64,000 nt of DNA from Cristatella mucedo (taxonomy: Eukaryota; Bryozoa; Phylactolaemata; Cristatellidae). The DNA is taken from contig WPIO01000021.1 in NCBI GenBank assembly GCA_009760855.2, positions 4,068,501 to 4,132,500 of the forward strand, given 5' to 3'. The notes beneath the pieces were generated by a model. The model was given only the letters and a program-made list of their open reading frames with translations, did no database searches and was not told the DNA's origin. Below are positions 35,481 to 64,000 of this stretch, piece after piece; the stretch's first letter is position 1; each line of letters opens with the position of its first letter. The translations under genes were made by a program, and so were the position numbers.

Positions 35481-37488
35481 AACCGGCAGTGCTTAATTTT
35501 TTTTACACGTGTGCAAACTGAGGTTTGTATAGATATTCAAAGCTGGGAGTTGTTTCTTGCGATTAACACAAAGCAGTCTGACACCCGTAAAGCTCGTTGG
35601 TGCTTCGTGCGTAATATTGTGCAGCAGGCCACAGAAAGTGTGCTTCGACTGACATGACTGCCTCCACAGTAAAATAACCGTCCACGTATGCCGAAGGCAA
35701 CACTAGCTACAATAAGCGTTGCTGTAAACTCACACAGTGTCACGTACTGCAGTGTTGAGTGTGCACTAATGGTGACATTGTGTTGCGTTGTCGTAGATCT
35801 GCCCAATGACCCAATGTCCGGTATTGGTTTGTGTCTACTGAAGTACTAAGCTCATCAACTTACATAATGTGAAACCTACATAATGTGAAACCTATATAAT
35901 TTTAAATGCAAGTCTGCAAATCATTTCTAACTTTGAATATCATCTGAGTCCCATAAACACAAGTCGCTGACGCCGTGCTGACATTGTAACCTTTGCAATT
36001 ATTGTGGTACTACCACGACAGTACAGCTATAATTGTCGTATAAAAATATCAAGATAATTTATTAATTTGGATTTATAGATACAAAAGCACTCGCATGGTG
36101 GGAATTGAACATGAGTTGTGCATTAAAATAGTTTTTTAAGAATTTTATTGTCGAACGAGCTTAAACCTAGTTTTGAATAATTTTTCATTTTCTTCAACAT
36201 TTGTCAATGCTAAGAGAGAACTGCAATATTGCTGGCTTGTAGGTCTTGCGTCAATGGACAGATTCTCAGGGTTGCCTTTCAAAGCAGAGTTGGAGTTTTC
36301 CCGTCGAAAAAGTTCAGTGAAGTGTCGTGAACGGCTTAACTTTTTTGGATTTTTTCAGCGATTTTTTGCAGGTACAGGCTAATCAAACTGTATAATTTTG
36401 AATTTGAATCTTTGAGTGAGTCGGTAAAAAAAACGTAAAGAGTAACCGGCTTCATTTATATAGCTACTGAAGGGCCATTGGTGGCTTTCTCTCTGCTTGT
36501 AGTCGTTAACAGAGAATGTCATATTGTAGGACTCGAGCAAATGATGTGGATCATGAAATGAGAGTCTTAATGCTGGGCTAAAACCGAGTTGGGTGTAGGT
36601 GCTCGTGTTCAAGTGAGTGGCTACGACCTGCAGACAACCGGGATAGGATTATAGCATAAGACAGGTAGGATGACCACAAATGTCTGCGGTGCCACTGGTT
36701 AACAAACAACCCCTTTCGCTCTGCCTGACCTTCCCCCAAAGCAGGACCCCTAAGCCGGCCACGGTCATCGTCTGTTCTTGGCCACATTAAGAACAACCAT
36801 CCAAGAGCTAGCCAAGCTGCAAAACGACCAGCAAGTGTCAGCGATACCCTACAGCAGCTACGAGCACGAACGTTGCAATGCTAAAACGATTCACGGACGT
36901 AGGGCGGTGCAGTCAGGAAAGGCAGCATTGTGCTATAAAGCAATGACCGAGAGCTCTTTTCACAGGAAGTTAGCTCTTAACCCAAAAGAAAACCACAGCT
37001 TCATCGGTGAGAAGTTCGTCCTAAATTAGCGACAGGAAATCGGCGCACGAGCTGCCGTTTATCGATCGCTGCTGTCGCTTTGCGCCAGAGCCCCAAGTCA
37101 GCAAATCTGGCCACTGGTGTCCACTGGTCCATTGAGCCCAAGGCCTAAGAGCCGCACTTTGCTGTTCGACTTCGAGCAGCCTCCGGGGGGAGATAACCGG
37201 ATCTGCACCGATCTACAGGGAGCACACTGGGACAGAAGCAGTGACCTGTAAAACAGCTCTAGCACAATACGGGCAACACGCACAGCCAACTTATGTGTTC
37301 TTGCTCTGCTTCAGTCAACTGTATTCATTCACTAGCGCGAACGGCTTGGCTCAGACAAACTACTGGTGATGACAGTGGGAGTCGCAGGCAGAAGTTGCAC
37401 ACTGGGTCGGCTGGCACACAGAAGCAGCAGTACTCTGCTGAGAACACGTGGCCGATGCTTGCTGGGCAGTGCATGCAGTGTCGGGCAA
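35481..37488. other. Convergent intergenic gap between MTHFD2 and NPLOC4
   Basis: It should hold the NPLOC4 3' UTR, read on the minus strand. The nearest minus-strand AATAAA is the plus-strand tttatt near 36057, which would make a 1.4-kb UTR; this is uncertain. No other gene was recognised. Confidence 0.4.
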
Positions 37489-62596
<25,108 letters not shown>

Positions 62597-62692
62597 CTAA
62601 AAGGTAAGAGGTGAATGAATTATGCAAGACGACATTTGAAAGACGAATATCCATATTACATAGGTGTATACCAACAGCAAGCCAATGGCAAT

Positions 62693-63945
62693 AATAATAA
62701 TAATTATAATACAATTATATAGCACCCTCAGAGAACTCAATCTCTTTCTAGGCACTTCAAGTTTAATGCAAAGGAAGCATGATTGATTTAATGGTAGCAC
62801 GCTCAATGTCAACAAGCATAACATGATTAGAGCTGACATGCATAGGGTCAGCATGCAATTATGGCTAGTAGCAGCATACAGTGTCAGCACGCATAAGCAC
62901 ACAGAGGATGAATCACATGGACCCACTAAATTCTGTGATACATTTTTTGCTTTTTAAATGTTAAGTAGGGGTATGTCGTGACGCCAGTCGGAACTGAGTT
63001 CCAGGCTTAGGGAGCATACAAACTAAAGACACGGTATCCAAAGGATTTGAGGTTCGTACGACGTATAGGTGAACAATTCGATTCAGAAAAGCGGGTGGTA
63101 CAATGCTTAGCCTGGTGGAGGAGTAGATCTGACAGGTAGGCTGGAGCCAAAGAATGAAGGGACCTAAAAGTGAGTGACAAAACATTGAAGTCGATGCATT
63201 GCTTGGCTGGGAGCAAGTGCAGGTCGGCGAGAAGTAGTGTGATGTAATAAGTGCGATGCTCACGACAGATAAGCCAGGCTGAACAGTTTTGTACTAACTG
63301 TAAGCACCTGATTGCACAGGCCGGTAGACCAGCAAGCAGTGAGTTACAGAAGCCGAGACGGGATGTCACAAATGCACGGACTAATTGGGATCTATCATCC
63401 CTGCCTAAGCAAGCCCAAATTTTAGTAATATTATGTAGCTGAAAGTAGGCAGATTTGACTGTGGAGCTGATGTGGCCGTCTAGTGAAAGGTCACTTTGAA
63501 ATACGATCCTTAGATTTCGTGCAGATTCAAAAGGAGATGTGCTGGCAGAGACGATTTTGAGCGCTGGGTTTTCTGTCTGAATCACACTTGGTTTGCCCAT
63601 AACCACTAAGTTGGTTTTATCATCATTCAATTTCAGAAAGTTTGCTGCCATTCATGTGTGGATGTCATCAATACATGCAGCAATAGAGTTGAAAGAACTC
63701 CATGTGCTGGAGGGCTGGAAGGGATCAAAGCAAATGTACAACTGAATTGTAATCTGCATAGAAGTGAAAGCCTAGATCGTGCCTGGAAGTCACATCGGCA
63801 AGAGGAAGAAGCCGTGAAAACCAACTCGACCAAGCACAGACCCCTGAGGTACCCCATACTCCAGTTGCTTCTCGGATAATCTTTTTCCGTTCACATCAAT
63901 ATTCTGGAGTCTCCCACTGAGATAGGACTTAAAACCATTGCATTC
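62693..63945 (-). mobile_element. CR1/L2-like LINE, RT to 3' end
   Basis: Minus-strand copy in NPLOC4 intron 1. (AAT)n is at 62693 and the hairpin variant follows. Coding blocks lie at 63007-63651 ([58 protein letters not shown]). Further 5' there is damaged RT sequence around the YADD box (to about 63940, where WFxSYLSGR-type coding stops). The 62.6-64.0 kb end of the window holds no NPLOC4 exon 1. Confidence 0.87.
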
Positions 63946-64000
63946 TCGCCTCCTGACATAGAGCGCTCTAACGTGCGTTCTTGTTCGTTGCAGAATTCTA

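Noticed and set aside
62600-64000. The first exon of NPLOC4 at the right edge
   Set aside because: The space is taken by a minus-strand LINE to about 63945. The last 55 bases show no start resembling the NPL4 N-terminus, so exon 1 must lie beyond the window.

Overview
The window is nuclear DNA of an invertebrate animal. It carries spliced genes with phase-consistent GT-AG introns, three conserved animal proteins, a non-LTR retrotransposon family present in many copies, tRNA-like SINEs, Tc1/mariner and Ty3/gypsy relics, and abundant microsatellites. Species and phylum cannot be fixed from the sequence alone. I assembled every gene model by hand from protein-family knowledge, splice consensus and intron phase.

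Layout. (1) About 1-11,150, plus strand, GC-rich from 4 kb on: the 3' half of an Rbfox (fox-1/A2BP1) splicing regulator. It runs from the last strand of the RRM at 4059 to the stop at 10392, with a poly(A) signal at 11120. Two exons are followed within 40 nt by TGCATG, the Rbfox binding motif. (2) 11.1-19.2 kb: no host gene recognised; SINEs, LINE fragments and a Ty3/gypsy gag relic. (3) 19,205-35,466, plus strand: a complete six-exon gene for mitochondrial methylenetetrahydrofolate dehydrogenase/cyclohydrolase (MTHFD2 type, 345 aa), with CCAAT and TATA boxes, a presequence exon and a poly(A) signal. (4) 37,489-62,596, minus strand: 13 exons of NPLOC4 (NPL4), the ubiquitin-binding cofactor of p97/VCP. 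Only its first exon (about 30 codons) lies beyond the right edge.

The three genes share no pathway; they are simply neighbours (Rbfox > MTHFD2 > < NPLOC4). Most remaining DNA is intronic or intergenic and filled by mobile elements. The dominant family is a CR1/L2-like LINE with a hairpin 3' end and an (ATT)n tail. A tRNA-like SINE (called SINE-A here) carries almost the same 3' end. A second SINE family (SINE-B) shares a separate conserved body. There are also a palindromic mariner-type MITE, a dead Tc1 transposase and an unnamed repeat ('element C') found three times in NPLOC4 introns.

The best leads are the SINE-A/LINE shared tail, the TGCATG sites behind Rbfox exons, a perfect 149-bp inverted duplication inside a LINE, and element C. 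I found no evidence for a new multi-gene system.
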